A stretch of 64,000 nt of DNA, from contig JAYGXS010000001.1 of NCBI GenBank assembly GCA_036362985.1, positions 69,577,190 to 69,641,189 of the forward strand, read 5' to 3'. Each line of letters starts with the position of its first letter. The stretch's first letter is position 1. Made by a program: the position numbers and the translations under genes. Source of the stretch: Ligula intestinalis (taxonomy: Eukaryota; Platyhelminthes; Cestoda; Diphyllobothriidea; Diphyllobothriidae). Under the pieces are notes generated by a model. That model made no database searches. It was not told where the DNA came from and was given only the letters and a program-made list of their open reading frames with translations. Shown piece after piece: positions 23,313 to 36,000 of this stretch.

Positions 23313-24282
23313 GACAAGTGTTCGCGAATGGACTGTTTGCCCCGTCTGGGGAACATAACCACGAGGCAGTATATGTAAAAAAGCCGACTGGCCTGTGCGC
23401 GTAAGATAGCCAGCGTGTCTGCCAGCGTGACCTTCACCAAGCTGAGGTCACGTCTGCGGGCCGCTGTATTTTAGTATAGCGTCTGTTATTTATCGAGCTT
23501 GTCGTCGCTGTAGGGACGCGGGAAAAAATAGAAGCAAATGATGTGGGCAAGCCGGAAAAGGACCACCCAGGTCAAACCTAGGGTTGCCGAAACTCCAGAG
23601 ATTGGTCGAGATTAAATTGATTCCAATACGCATCTCGGTGGTGGCAGGTCATACGAGGTGGACAGCCACAATTCGTGCCCCCTCCCCCCCCACCGTTCTT
23701 CAAGACCTGCTGCCCCAAATTCATGTGTTGCCACAACCAACTGTTCCAATGCTCCCTTGCACTTACATCCCTGTCCCCCGAGGCTTTACCTCGCAGCTGC
23801 GTCTGGGTAACCGGTTGCATCTGCGCGAGTGTCCCCTTACCTTCGGCCATTTGAATACTCTAGCCCTCGGCTGATGCGGTAAAGATCTCTGCAGGCAACA
23901 TATCCTCGGCCAATTGCAGGACGCCAGTAACAGGACAATTGAACCTGCTCCGCAATCCTGCTGAATCAGCTGTCACCACTGTCTCAAGCTCTCTCAAGTC
24001 TGGCTGGACGTAATCAACACATGCCCTGCCCTTGCCAGTGGCCACTGCTACCTTCGGCAGTAACTGGGAGTTCTGTACATAATAAATCACTCCTCCTGGT
24101 GACTCCTGTCTTTTAACTTCCAACCTGGGAATTGGCCTTATGATTGTAGTGATCCGAGTACAACCCACTACTTAGAGCCCTAAAGATTAACCAAAATCAT
24201 AAAGTATGATTTTCTGAGAGAGCCATACGCAGTCATCAGAAGAGCCATATATGGCTCGCGAACCATAGGTTGCCGACCCCGG

Positions 24283-24290
24283 CTCTAGGC
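24283..24290. repeat. hAT target-site duplication, right
   Basis: CTCTAGGC, identical to 20592-20599, directly after the right terminal inverted repeat. Confidence 0.9.
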
Positions 24291-26671
24291 GTACGTAACC
24301 CAAGAACCCACCTTTTGAACCTTTCACTCTGACTGCAGATGTCGAGCCAGTTCATTTGACGCGTTCCATCTATTCCCGAAGTGGTTGGCAGTATCAGCAC
24401 GCATAAGGGTACTGAGACCATCATCATCGAAGTCTGAAGTTCGCGAAGCGTCCACCGTACCCTCCAATCAAATTCATTTAAAGGGGCAAACCAGTTCAGA
24501 GCTCGTTTTTCGGTAAGGATTAATTACTTGGCCGCCTAAGTGGGCAAAAGGGAATGGGAATGTCCCGCCCAAGTAATAAAGGTGACCCTGCGCATAACTT
24601 AATTAAAAGTAAATATTCCTGCGTGCTAACTGAAACAAAAGCTCTTAGATAAACCTAAACAGTGGTTCTTATCTTAAAACTGCCTCTACCCTGAGCCCTA
24701 ACTCTTTATGTAACACCAACCCATAAGTAGCTCTAAGCGCAAACCTAATTCAACTCGAGGTCAACCCTCATCCTTCGTAACCTTTATCACTAACACACAT
24801 CATTCTCGATTTGTCCTATAATTTGTCTTAAACACACTTGTTTTACGGGCGTTTTCTGTTGCCATTCTTTCAGCAATATGATATCCTTTTTTTAAAAATG
24901 CTCCGAGCGGCCTTCAGTGTTTTAAATCCTCTATTAAAATCAAGTAAAGGGCAATATCAACAATGCTTGGTTCTTTCGAACTGACACTTCATTTACTTGA
25001 AGTTCTAAACCATCAACAGAAAATGAAAACTTCGAATGGTTTTATGCTCCTCGGTTTTATAGTGTCGGGTAGATCAAGCAGCTTTTGAACTTGACCAAGA
25101 CTATTATTGGAAGCACGAAAATTTCAAGGCAAATAATTGCCCCACTACCCCACTTGGTTTTCATATAGTGGAATGTTTTCAAAGAACTGATTGTAAAAGG
25201 AGAGGTTATGTTGGCCTGGACAGTTATGAACAGGGCATTTTGGTATTTTGGCTGGAGGAATAAGAATTAGGTCCTTATGCAGATAGTGATTAGGAGTTGG
25301 GTTTAGGGGGTTGGGGCTATGTGCTGGGATTAAGGATATAAGGTTTAGGTCTACGGTTCGGCAAATCGGGATTGAATGCTCGACCTAATCTATGAAGTTT
25401 GTATCTGGGGTTAGCTGCCCGCATCAGCCATCAGGGTTAGTTGGTAGAGCTAGATGTGTGGATTAGCATAGTGTTATTTATTGGGATTAGTTATAAGGGC
25501 TAAAATTAGGAGTTTTTGGTTATGTTTAGGTTATTAAATAGAAAATATAATAATTAGAAAGTAATTCTCGTTTTCCAAAATTAGCCACACCCGTGAATCC
25601 TATATGAGAAAGTCGATGATCATCGGTCTAGTCAAATTGCAGAACTAAATAGTGGGCGGTTCTGCCATGCCCCGAGGCCTGGAGTCTAGAACCCGCATCT
25701 GTGGTTGCACACAGAAAAGCAATCAATAATCGAGATACTGAAACAGATTCGCGGGCTGGCAGGCTCAGCATCCGAGGTTAGGCCATCACAGGCGGGGGAC
25801 AGCGAATAAGAGAGATTTAGTCAGTTAATTTTCACTTATCCTTATCGGTAACACTTCTCAGCCACTGACTAAAAGTCGCTATGTGAAAGCCTCTCTTTGA
25901 GCCATAGAGAAACCTTTTGTATTCACTGTGGCAATGAAGTGACGCCCACATCACATGTTCCCGATTTCAGCCGGCCAAGATTTCAGCTGAGGTACTATAT
26001 TTGCTCGACTTAAACAGTCAATTGCCAGCTAGGCCCGCATTTGATCATGAAATCCGTCGGTACGTGAAATTGTTGCATATCTGCCTGATTAAGATAAGTG
26101 AGTCGGCAATGAAAGCTCTAGCCTCCATTCTCGGAAGTGGCATTTCTCGACAAAGCGTAATAACCACCAGCTAGAACATCGCTCTTTGCGACCCATTCTG
26201 AAATAATGGATGCCTTTCGAGATTTTGCCATGTGGATTAGGTGGAAACTGAGCTCTATACTTTCAGAGAAAAGACAATTGTATGCCTGGGTGTTCTTCTC
26301 CGAATTACTAGGTTCCTAAAATCTCCAGCACATTGTAAATTTCTAAACGAAGACGGGAAGCCTTTGAACAGAGTGGCTGGTCTCAGGGAACAGAAAGGGA
26401 AAACCACGTTTGCAAGCGAGGCCAGGGTATCAGGAGGTGAGGATTTCGATAAATAAATAAGCTAGCTGCTGCAGCAGTCAGCATTAACAGGGTTTTGTTT
26501 GCACCACAACTGTTTTTAAAAATTTACTTTCAACTATTGGGCAAATGAAGAAAGGTTGATGACGTCTTAATGAAAACAAACCGAGGCACATTCTCGACCA
26601 GAGTCCTATAAGAGTGTGAATACTAGCGTGCTCTATGTTCCGTGAGTGGTATTTGTAAGCAGAACAAAGAT
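24291..26671. other. Intergenic, low-complexity, no gene supported
   Basis: 24.63-24.79 kb is rich in taaccc/ccaaccc-like words and 25.25-25.56 kb in ttaggg/ttagg-like words, degenerate and of opposite strand sense. The open frame at 26241-26456 has no motif. Confidence 0.45.
25250..25560. repeat. Degenerate TTAGG-like low-complexity tract
   Basis: Words such as gggtttagggggttggggct and aggtttaggtc recur without a fixed period. Similar tracts lie at 24.63-24.79, 38.03-38.22 and 51.53-51.83 kb. Confidence 0.55.
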
Positions 26672-26677
26672 TTTATT
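26672..26677 (-). promoter_or_regulatory. HYDIN poly(A) signal
   Basis: The minus strand reads AATAAA 30 nt downstream of the HYDIN stop codon. Confidence 0.65.
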
Positions 26678-26706
26678 GAGTTCTATTCAAAACCGATATT
26701 ACAAAG

Positions 26707-27015
26707 TTAGTTGAATATTCCTTTGAGATAATAAACCCATTGCAAATGCGATGGAATTTGGAATTCCCGGTGCTTCTCTTCTTTTGCTGCAGATTTATTT
26801 GTCCGCTTTTCGTTTCGGCCGGATGTAGAAACAGTAAACGATCGGGCACAAGTAATCACCAATTTGCTGCATACCACAGTTCCCTCAGTCTGCTCTTCAT
26901 TCGTTCCAGGAACTGCAGGGTTTAAGTTGCCTTCTAGGAGAATGGGAATGTGAAATTCCCTCTGCGGACGGACAACCCTGCTCGCTTGTGCCACGTGAAA
27001 GGCTGGATTCTCAAC
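26707..27015 (-). CDS. HYDIN: HYDIN terminal exon
   Basis: After acceptor actcaacag: VENPAFHVAQASRVVRPQRE, FHIPILLEGNLNPAVPG, VVCSKLVITCARSF, a Lys/Glu-rich insert, and WVYYLKGIFN with TAA at 26709-26707. The family also ends with WVYYLKGI, so this is the natural C-terminus. Confidence 0.9.
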   Translation of the reverse strand, partial: VENPAFHVAQASRVVRPQREFHIPILLEGNLNPAVPGTNEEQTEGTVVCSKLVITCARSFTVSTSGRNEKRTNKSAAKEEKHREFQIPSHLQWVYYLKGIFN

Positions 27016-30000
27016 CTGTTGAGTAACAGAGGGGACCTGGTTAAATGGGTTCTTCATTTTGGAATCGACATTAGGTCGACTACTCCTCCAGAAAGATTTG
27101 TGAATTGAGTGCTTGAATAATTTAAAGACTATGATCAGCAAATACCATTCCGTCATATGAAATTCGCTTCGAAGCTCTACCTTTATGAACAAACAGTTCC
27201 GACTCGAGCAGTCTGAACAAGATAGTGGGGCCATCGGTTGTGGCAGTCCAATGTATTTCATCTGGCATCCGGTTGCGTGGACTCAGACATATATGTCAAA
27301 AAACTGATTTTTGGCCGTTAAAATGAAATTTCATGATCTGCGAGTGCCTTACTAATAGCAATATGTACCGGAAAATATAAGCTTAAACCTAAAAATACCA
27401 AATTCAAACAGAAGTGACTTGAGATCTGGGACTGAAATCAGCCAGCCATCAAACATTTAGGTCAAGTGTTCTGCCGTTTAACGTAAAGAGTTAGTGGAGA
27501 CAAGTTAATAAGAAATGACAGAAATGTTTCTCGTTTTCGGTATTTCTCTGATACTATTCATTGTTTGTCGCTGAGCAAACCCCTGAGAGATCCTGAAAGA
27601 CCTCCGTGTGTTTAAAGTCGCGGCTCCTGACCGAACCTCGTAGCTCAAGCAGTTAGGGTTTTAACTTTAGTAAGCTTTACACTTGCCATCGTGGATTAAA
27701 ATCCCACCGCGATTGGCTGTTTTCGCAAATGAGTCAAATGCAAAAGGAATGCCAGTTTTTTGTTTTTATCAGTTGTACTCTGCATTTCTGACTTTATCGC
27801 TATGTAACTGTCTTGCTTACGTCTCCCAATCCAGTCATGTAGGCTGCATATTACTTTTGTCTCACCTAGCTAGGTAGGTCTCGCAGTTACATATGTAAAG
27901 TTTATACAATAACTATCAAATTATCTTCACGTTTAATTATGGTACGTCGACAAATTAACAAAAATAGGGGCAAAATAAGAGGCAAAAATTAGTATTCAAT
28001 TAGTAACTTACTTGAATGAAGAATTCAGTATTTACAGGAAAGATATTTTTGAAAACAATGTGTGCCGTTTCTTTGTTGCGCACAATGATGGGTCCTTGAG
28101 GCACAGGTAGCTTCGCAGTTCCACGAAGGGGAAACACGTATTCGCCAGCCTGAGCGTTGAAAATGGTCAGTGTGGCAGTTGTTTCTCCTATTGTAATTGG
28201 TTCGAAGGTCACCGGCAGGCTTGCTTCGATGCCCGGTGCAACTGTTATCGATTTATCACACTGAAAGTCGCCATGGCTAATCTAAAGAGGGCAAAATTCT
28301 TCCTTAAGTTTGAATATATAAGTTCGCATTTATTAAATTACGGATCTAACTTCTGCTGTATAATTACGACACGAAGATGGCGCTAGAAACTGATGGGTTG
28401 GCAGCCACAATTACCGAAACAGAAACTGAAATCGGAATTAATGAGTAGAACACGAAGTGTGAAGCCATCATCGCATCAATTAACACCCAAGCGATGGCTA
28501 CAGGAGTGGATAATTACAGTACGCACGCGGATGACCCCTATGAACTATAAATACCGTGCAATCTGTGCATGTTGCACCCCTATCTGCTCATGGCTCCGTC
28601 TATTGACCCATTACCTATGATCAAGGATTCCCGACGGAATCCGAAACGTCGGGACACTAAAACAGTAAATCAACAAGCCCAACGAATTGCCATTTCCACA
28701 CTCCATACTGTGGAGGAGAATCAGTCACGTGGGAAGGGTTGGACCCAGCAACAACTCTGACGACAAAAATCACAATTGTCGCGCAATTTTTAACCCCGCA
28801 TCCAACACGGACAACGAAAGTGCGGCAACTAATGACTCGAAAGCGAACTGCAAAGCCATCATCGCACCAATTACGACGCGGTGGTGGTAGTGGCTCATGA
28901 TTACAGTATGCATGCGGATGACCGCTACGAAATATAAATAGCGTGCAATCTATGTTTTTCTCACAGTATCCTACGGTCACCGATGATTAAGGATCCTCAA
29001 CAGAATCCGAAACGTCAGGCAACTAAATTTCTTGTTCCAGCGATCGCATCCTCTACCTCTGAATTAACCCTACATCCAAACAGAGCCAGACAGACCTGAA
29101 ATTCGGATCCTGTAATTTTTCTAACACCTTGAAGACTCATCCCATTAAGGTGGCAGTAGTGATCATCACCGACTGCATATGCTCAGGGTTGTAACTGTTA
29201 TTGAACAGCGTAGTCCATTCAGTCAGACGACGAGGTTAGTTTTTTGTGATTATCTACAATATTTATCGAGATAAGGACCTGCTGAACTTCCAGTTTTGCT
29301 TAGGAACTGGAAAAAAGAATAGGCTAAAAAGTGCGTGCCCTTTTTTATTTGTTCCAAAAGATAGTGATGTTTGGCAACTATTAGGCAATTATCAGTCCAC
29401 CTGCCTTAATACTAATGGGATATAAAATAAGCTCACCTTGCAAGTAAAGTCGGCTTTCGTCTTCGTCAGATTGGAAAACCGCACCGCTTTGGATGAAGAC
29501 TGGCCTAGATGAACCTCGAATGAAATGACCTCCTCCAAGGGTGCAGTATCAGCTACGAACTCCAGGTCATGAGTGAACACGCCAAGATCGTGGCTGCTAA
29601 CCTCCAGTTTCCCCTTGTATTCGCCGGGCAAGAGTGGAATAAATTCGAGAGTGGCGTAGCCCTGAAAAGTATAATAAAAATGAGCTTCTACAATCGGATG
29701 TCTGAGTATTTACTGTGAAAGTAGTTAGTGTTTTTAGCACATAAAAACCCATGCCTAGCTGCACTGCATCACGCCAACAGGCTTGAATATCAAGGGAACT
29801 TTGTATGCAGATGGGGCAAGTAGAATTTCCTACTCTGGAATCAACTGAACAATCGGTTTTCAAAGATCACTGCAGGGGTTCGAATTCATTAGCGTGCGGA
29901 CTACGGAAAAGATTTTGTTGTATATATTCTATGGATTGATGAAAGTAACTAAGAAAATAAGAGGTTAAAGTAACGGCCTTACAAGGGAAAATATTGAATG

Positions 30001-33000
30001 ACAAATAACCGAGCCACTTCGCTGTATGCATGGTGCCCCATTTACTGCCACACGTAAATCCTAATGCACAGTTCAATAGGACTACTCACCTCCATAACAT
30101 AATCAAACAGAAATTGTCGTATATGTGCATCTAAGCCTCCAAAAGGCGTGTGGTCCGTGCAGATCCTTTGAAGTTAGTATGCTAACATCTACTCGTAAAT
30201 ACTGAAAACCCTCCATCTGTTCGACCCGAAAGTAAAATAGATCTCATGGCCACATGCCATTCGAAATCGAATAATTGTTCGAAATATCGTTTCCCGTACG
30301 CCTGATTCCCCTTCTCTCATTTTTTCTCTTTTTTCTTTTTATCGAAAAGCACTCAGAGGCAACATGCCAACTACACCCATCAATGTGTAAAGAACCCACT
30401 ATCATTCAGCAACTAGTCTTAGGCAACACAAAACCAGGATATTTAAAACTGATGAATTTTCTTTCAAATATAAGTTAAGGAGTGTGGTCAATGAATTTCT
30501 GGATCAACAGCTGTCAAAAAATAGGAAAACGCAATTTCAGTTTGCGGTCCTCAGATGTAAATTAGTCCTTCGGTTTTCTTTTTTTCAAGTTCTAACTGAC
30601 AGCCTCAGTGATGATAGAGGATCTGGATGCTATAATGAAAAACGAAATTTATAAATCTAAGGCATACTTACCGTCGAGTTCGCCGGAACACTTAGGTGAG
30701 AGGGACAAACCAATTGTTGAATATTTGAAACCAATTGGAAGGTGGTAGGTGTTAAAAGAATATTTTCCAGTGCAAGCTTATATGTGGTGGGTCTTCTGAC
30801 GAATGTGCGTAACCGGATTTTAGATTGGCTCTTTGGCCGAAGAGCTTTTAGTTGTAGCTCACAGAATTGATATTCTCTCGTCTCCATGTTCGTAAAAGTT
30901 ACCTAGGTGCAAAGAGACAGAAACACCGATAACCAGGTATCCGAAATATGCAGTTTGGGGACACAGTGAACTCTTTTAATAATCTAGCATAAGTATCTTC
31001 ATATCCCCACCCCAAATAGTGAAAGATTACTAGATTATTTTTGATGAGCAGGGATTCTTGTAGCCCGAATCAGTCCTGTAGGTCACTCTGAAACATCGAA
31101 GCGTTGAAATCTGTCGGATTAAATATCATGGTGACATTTAAACCTCCTGGTATATCATGCACCCATTATATTAACTGCTGGTTGACTGTTGGCATTTAAA
31201 TTAAAATATTATGTGGTTATCTCGTGGTGGCTGACAGAAGTCAGCTCAATATTTAAAGTAGCTTTAAGTCTACGCCTATCAAGCCTCACAACGGCTGGTT
31301 TGCTCCGATCACGATCTATCACCAAGGAAATTAAGAGTCAATAATTTACGCCTACTGTTACCTATTAGTAAGTCATTTATTTTAAGTCAGAAATTCATGC
31401 TCAAGCGCGTTTATGTACTTCTGGTCTAAAGGTTCACATCTTAAATTTCATTTTTCTATTCCACATTAAAACCAGCCTCAAAGTTCTGCCTTTCAATTCT
31501 TTTGCAAATTTATTCTGAACTCCGTTAAGGCAGTGCTCTTCTCAGCAAGCCAACAGACGAGTCCGAATCGGCAAAGCCTCCATTGTTTCATTTTGCCAAA
31601 CATAAAGACCGATTCTTCAAGACATGTGAGAAGCAGTAATGTAGGCGGCGAAGATAACTGACGAAGCATAGCATTTTAAATATAAGCAGTCTCAACTATA
31701 TAAAGTTTAAGGACTAGCTATTGTTTCTTCTGAGCAGCTGAAAATACCTCCATAAGTACTAAAAAGCGCAGGCGATCGGAACATAACTGATGAAGTTTTG
31801 CTTACGTTAGAAACCTGGCATGCACTTTTGGATCTATACAAGGTAAAGTTCAAAATTTTCCTGAAAAGCTCGTCTATTATATATTACTTACTTTCAGTTG
31901 CGTTGAACCTTCCTTCTGTGCAGATACTGTGAGTTTGTATTGTTTTGTGGAATTTCCAGCAACATCGATGTGCTCCAACCCCGATATGCTTAAATTCATA
32001 TCAACCTTATCAGGTCGAACCAGCATTCGCGTGACAGTAAATCGTTGGGGTCTCGGCAACCAGTTTGACACATCGACAGAGAACTCATGGGATTCTCTGG
32101 CACGGAATTCGATGTTGAACTTGCCCATTGATTTCGGAGGCTCGGCGATGCCCGCTAGATTATGTAGTATTCCCATCCCATCAGGTAGAGGGAAGAACAC
32201 TGTACCCTAAATAAACAAAGATTTCACAAGTTCATTCACAGAATATATGAGGACTCGTAATCAAAAGCATAAACTGCGTATTAAGTGTTTCGTGCATGTA
32301 TATATACGTGATTATTATAAGTAGCTGATGGACTTCAAATCTAATTTTCGTTGGAATTGTGGGTATTTTAACTCAATATTCTGAAGTTAATCATTTATAA
32401 AATTATTATCTTGATTATGCCCTGGTGTTCATATACCAGGAACCACATAAGGAAAGCTGGTGGAGCCATGCCCCTCAGAGCTGCACAATGTAGCAACAGA
32501 AACATTAGCGAAACACGTGTTTAGGCTTTTAACTAGTACCTATTCCGGGAGTACTGTATAACACCCATGTCATATATATTTGTGCGTGTGTTAGGATTGC
32601 AGTCATTGATCAGACTATGGAACAGCCTCGTCCCATTCTTGTCCATTAATTCTCATGGAGGCACAAACGTGATGGTCACGTCTCAGAAGGAAGGGTGTAG
32701 CCAACGCCTTGAAAGACCAAATAAGACTTTCATTGTTTGTGCCATCTTGTCTCTGAGAGTAAACTGTTGCATAATTAGATAGCTCAACAAAATATAATAA
32801 AACTTTCAATCTCATATTTCCTGTTTTCTGATTCAATACACAACAGTAGTAGCTAGCACTTTTAACCATTACGCCTGACTAACAAAACTTGCCTACCACA
32901 GAGGTGCTTATGTATCTGTATTTTTTAACATGGGGAATCGTCAAAGCGCAACCTTAGAACTGCAGCCAAAAAATAATTAAATTCTTCTACGTACACTCTG

Positions 33001-36000
33001 TTTTTCTCCATTTGTACACATTCTGAGAGGGTGGTAGATGACGTCGTAGTAACCAGTCTGCTGTGGACCAACTTCAAAGGTCTCCGCACCGCTCCATTCG
33101 CTACCACTGACAACAGGTTTGAGTAACCAATGGGAGTTTGTACGATTTGCCACCGCGACGCCACGAGTGTCCGTCGCACGCACCGGACAGGAGAACTGCA
33201 GAACATCCTTTGCGACGGTTGGCGGGACACAAATGGCGGTCATATTGACCTGAACGGAGGCTCCGTTCTCCAGTAAACACCTTACACCCTACAAATCGGC
33301 ATTATGATGAGTTTAAGGAAGATATGAAAGTGTGCTGAGGCAAGGACATTGCATATACAGAAAGTGTTTTTTAATTACACCATATTGAACTTATTACGAC
33401 GCCACCAAATGCTGTAACATTTCGATCACGAGAAGCCGTGTAACCTCTTCTCCTCGTCCAACACTGATGATGTGAAGCCCGTGAACGGGGATCTGACTTC
33501 AAAGCACAACGCTCCGTCACCGTTAAGCCCTGTTACTCAACATTCAGCAATTTCCGCATACCAGTTGGCCGCGGGCTCCTGGTCCCTCAAAGTGAAATAG
33601 TGACATGTGGTTTCTTCCTGCTCTTAAAGTAAGTTATTGGTGTTTTCGCTTGGAAAGCCCGTGAATACAGAAGATCACATGAATGTGGAAAGCACAGAAG
33701 AGAAATTAGCTTTCCCATTGGGGTTTGAAACTCTACGTTCACAGCTTTTACGAGTGATTGTGTAGCCAAGAGTTATTCATACACCATATGCCTTGACGAC
33801 CAACTAATGGAGAAGTGGATCTTTTAAATGTTAGATGAACAACGAACTCACAGTAAAATTTAATTAGCTCTCCTCGGATTCAGATATGGCTAGCATACGT
33901 CCATTATAGTGTATTTTGCGCTTGTAGGTAACATACATACAGTAGTCGCCAAAGACCATGCAATTTTCATAACTTTGTATAAATTTGATCATTTCTCGAA
34001 TACCATTATGGAAGATTAAGAAATAATAATAAACTGCATCAAGCATATTTAGTACTTAAAAGAACTATAGGAATTACTAGGTGTTTGTTAAGAAAACTAA
34101 AATTTTCTAGATAATCCCGCGGTTTTGGAGACGTAAAAAAGAGTTATAAATTAGAACAATTAATTTCGATATTGTGTTAAATTGAAAACTTGAAGCAACC
34201 ACTTTCTACATAAAGAAATAACTTTTTAGTCAAGATATTCTGTTAACTTTACTCTTACTGGATAAGTATTTATTGACAGTCATCAAAAAGTGTCATTATT
34301 TTCATTTTTTTACTATCTTCATTGATAAATTTACAATTTCTGCATCTTTTGACGTTTACAACAAAACCTTTTAAATAAGATGGATATAAAGAGCATTTAT
34401 CGAAAAAAAGTGTTCTCCAATATTAGTTTTAATGAAAATGGCAACGTTTTTGATATACAGAAATGCCTCAAAACAGCAAAACATATTGTCAAGAGTAACT
34501 CTTGTCCCAAGAAGAGTTGTAAAACTACTATTCCTAAGATTAATAAAAAAAATTCCCATAAAAGGTTACCTCTTAGAAAATGCTTTGATTAGATATTCAG
34601 CTAACAAACTTCTGCGTTTATAAACTTTTTCCAACGTAATATCACAATGAAATTTATGAATTTATTTAAGTGTCCTGAAGATAAACGATTCAATTTAAAT
34701 GGAGATGAAAGAACTTTCTTTTCTCTTTATAATGGATTATTTTTCGCATAAGTGAATTTATTCCACTTTCTGATATAATTATGCTGATTCAAAAAACTGG
34801 CCTTATGCATTGCCATTTTTTGATATACTTATTATTCTTCTATCTGATTCGTTTCTAAAAAAATGCAAAGGGTGAACGTCAAGTACAAAATAACTATATT
34901 TCTACACGACTTAAATCCAATTAGACCTTCTTTGTCTTAAATTCGCATTAGCATGTTGGATATTTTGTTAATGTGTCAAGGTCAAAAAGCGAATTATTTA
35001 TGCGTTCAATCAAACGCTTCTTTTACGGCATTTTTTGCAAAAAAAACTTCACAGGATAGCTAAACATAATTTTTGAAATACAAATCTTCAATGTTAATGC
35101 AAACAAATGTGATCCCTTTAACTTGGCTTCACTTGAATATGAACAATTTTCGACAAACTTTTCCAGTTCGGGAAGGGATATATTTTATACCTATTTCACT
35201 TATTTTGGACTTTCTTCTTAGCATTATTAACATTAACGTGCACTTTGGTTCTCTCTTTTGTAATAGCATAGGAAATTACTTCCATATGAGACTACTCCCG
35301 ATTTCCCCAAAATTTACGGCCATTTATCCTAATATACCTAACTAAAATGATGATTTAACTAAGTAGAAGGCTTTCGCAGAATTCAATGAACTGAATGAAT
35401 CAAGATAGTGTTACTAAATAAACGCTCAAATGCCGGGTCAAATTTCACAATGAACGTTGCATGGTCATTGGCGACTACTGTATATTCATTAAAAATGTAG
35501 TGCAGTTAATATAAGCTTTATATTTACCTTTAGGAATGAACGCTGAAACACGTGCACCTGTCATTTGGACAAACACTAACTTCATATGTCACGACCTCGG
35601 CAGTGGTTTAGGGTAGACACTCAAAGATCGTTTGAGACCACAAAAATTACATTTGACTGCATACATCTTGGCATGCTGACGTACCTCGTAGCGAAGCTCA
35701 ACACCGAGCGTTTTGGGAGCCATGGTTATTGTGAAGTTAATCGTTGTGTTGGGATGTAAATAGCCTTTCATAGGAGAAATAGTAACTTCTGGACCAAAGC
35801 TCTTGTCATCCCACTGAAATCTAGAAGCGAAGTAATGCATGTTGAAAAACAAAAATTTCAACTTCGTACCTCGAGCCAAGATCGCCACGATTTATCACCG
35901 CCAGGTTCCTACTAGCTTGACTGCCAACAACAATTGTCCCAAACATCATTGAGCTTGAAGCCAGGTGAATATCAATTGCTTTGCATGCACCACCGACGGA

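Larger units (their letters stand above)
20600..24282 (-). mobile_element. hAT DNA transposon, 3.68 kb, with TIRs
   Basis: The left end begins CAGGGGTTGGCAATCTTTTG and the right end, read inward on the other strand, CCGGGGTCGGCAACCTATGG: imperfect terminal inverted repeats starting at the duplicated octamer. Subterminal copies of the agagcca motif occur at both ends. The transposase runs on the minus strand. Its ends look young while its gene is broken. A segment of about 480 bp (21510-21985) is inserted in the gene, and 23.33-24.23 kb carries no recognisable coding part. Confidence 0.9.

Noticed and set aside
25250..25560. Telomere or interstitial telomeric array
   Set aside because: TTAGGG-like words are irregular with no fixed period, and similar tracts of either strand occur at three other intronic or intergenic places.
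27016..27261. Extension of the last HYDIN exon to the first ATG at 27261
   Set aside because: Homology starts at VENPAF right after the acceptor at 27016; the part before it is intron.
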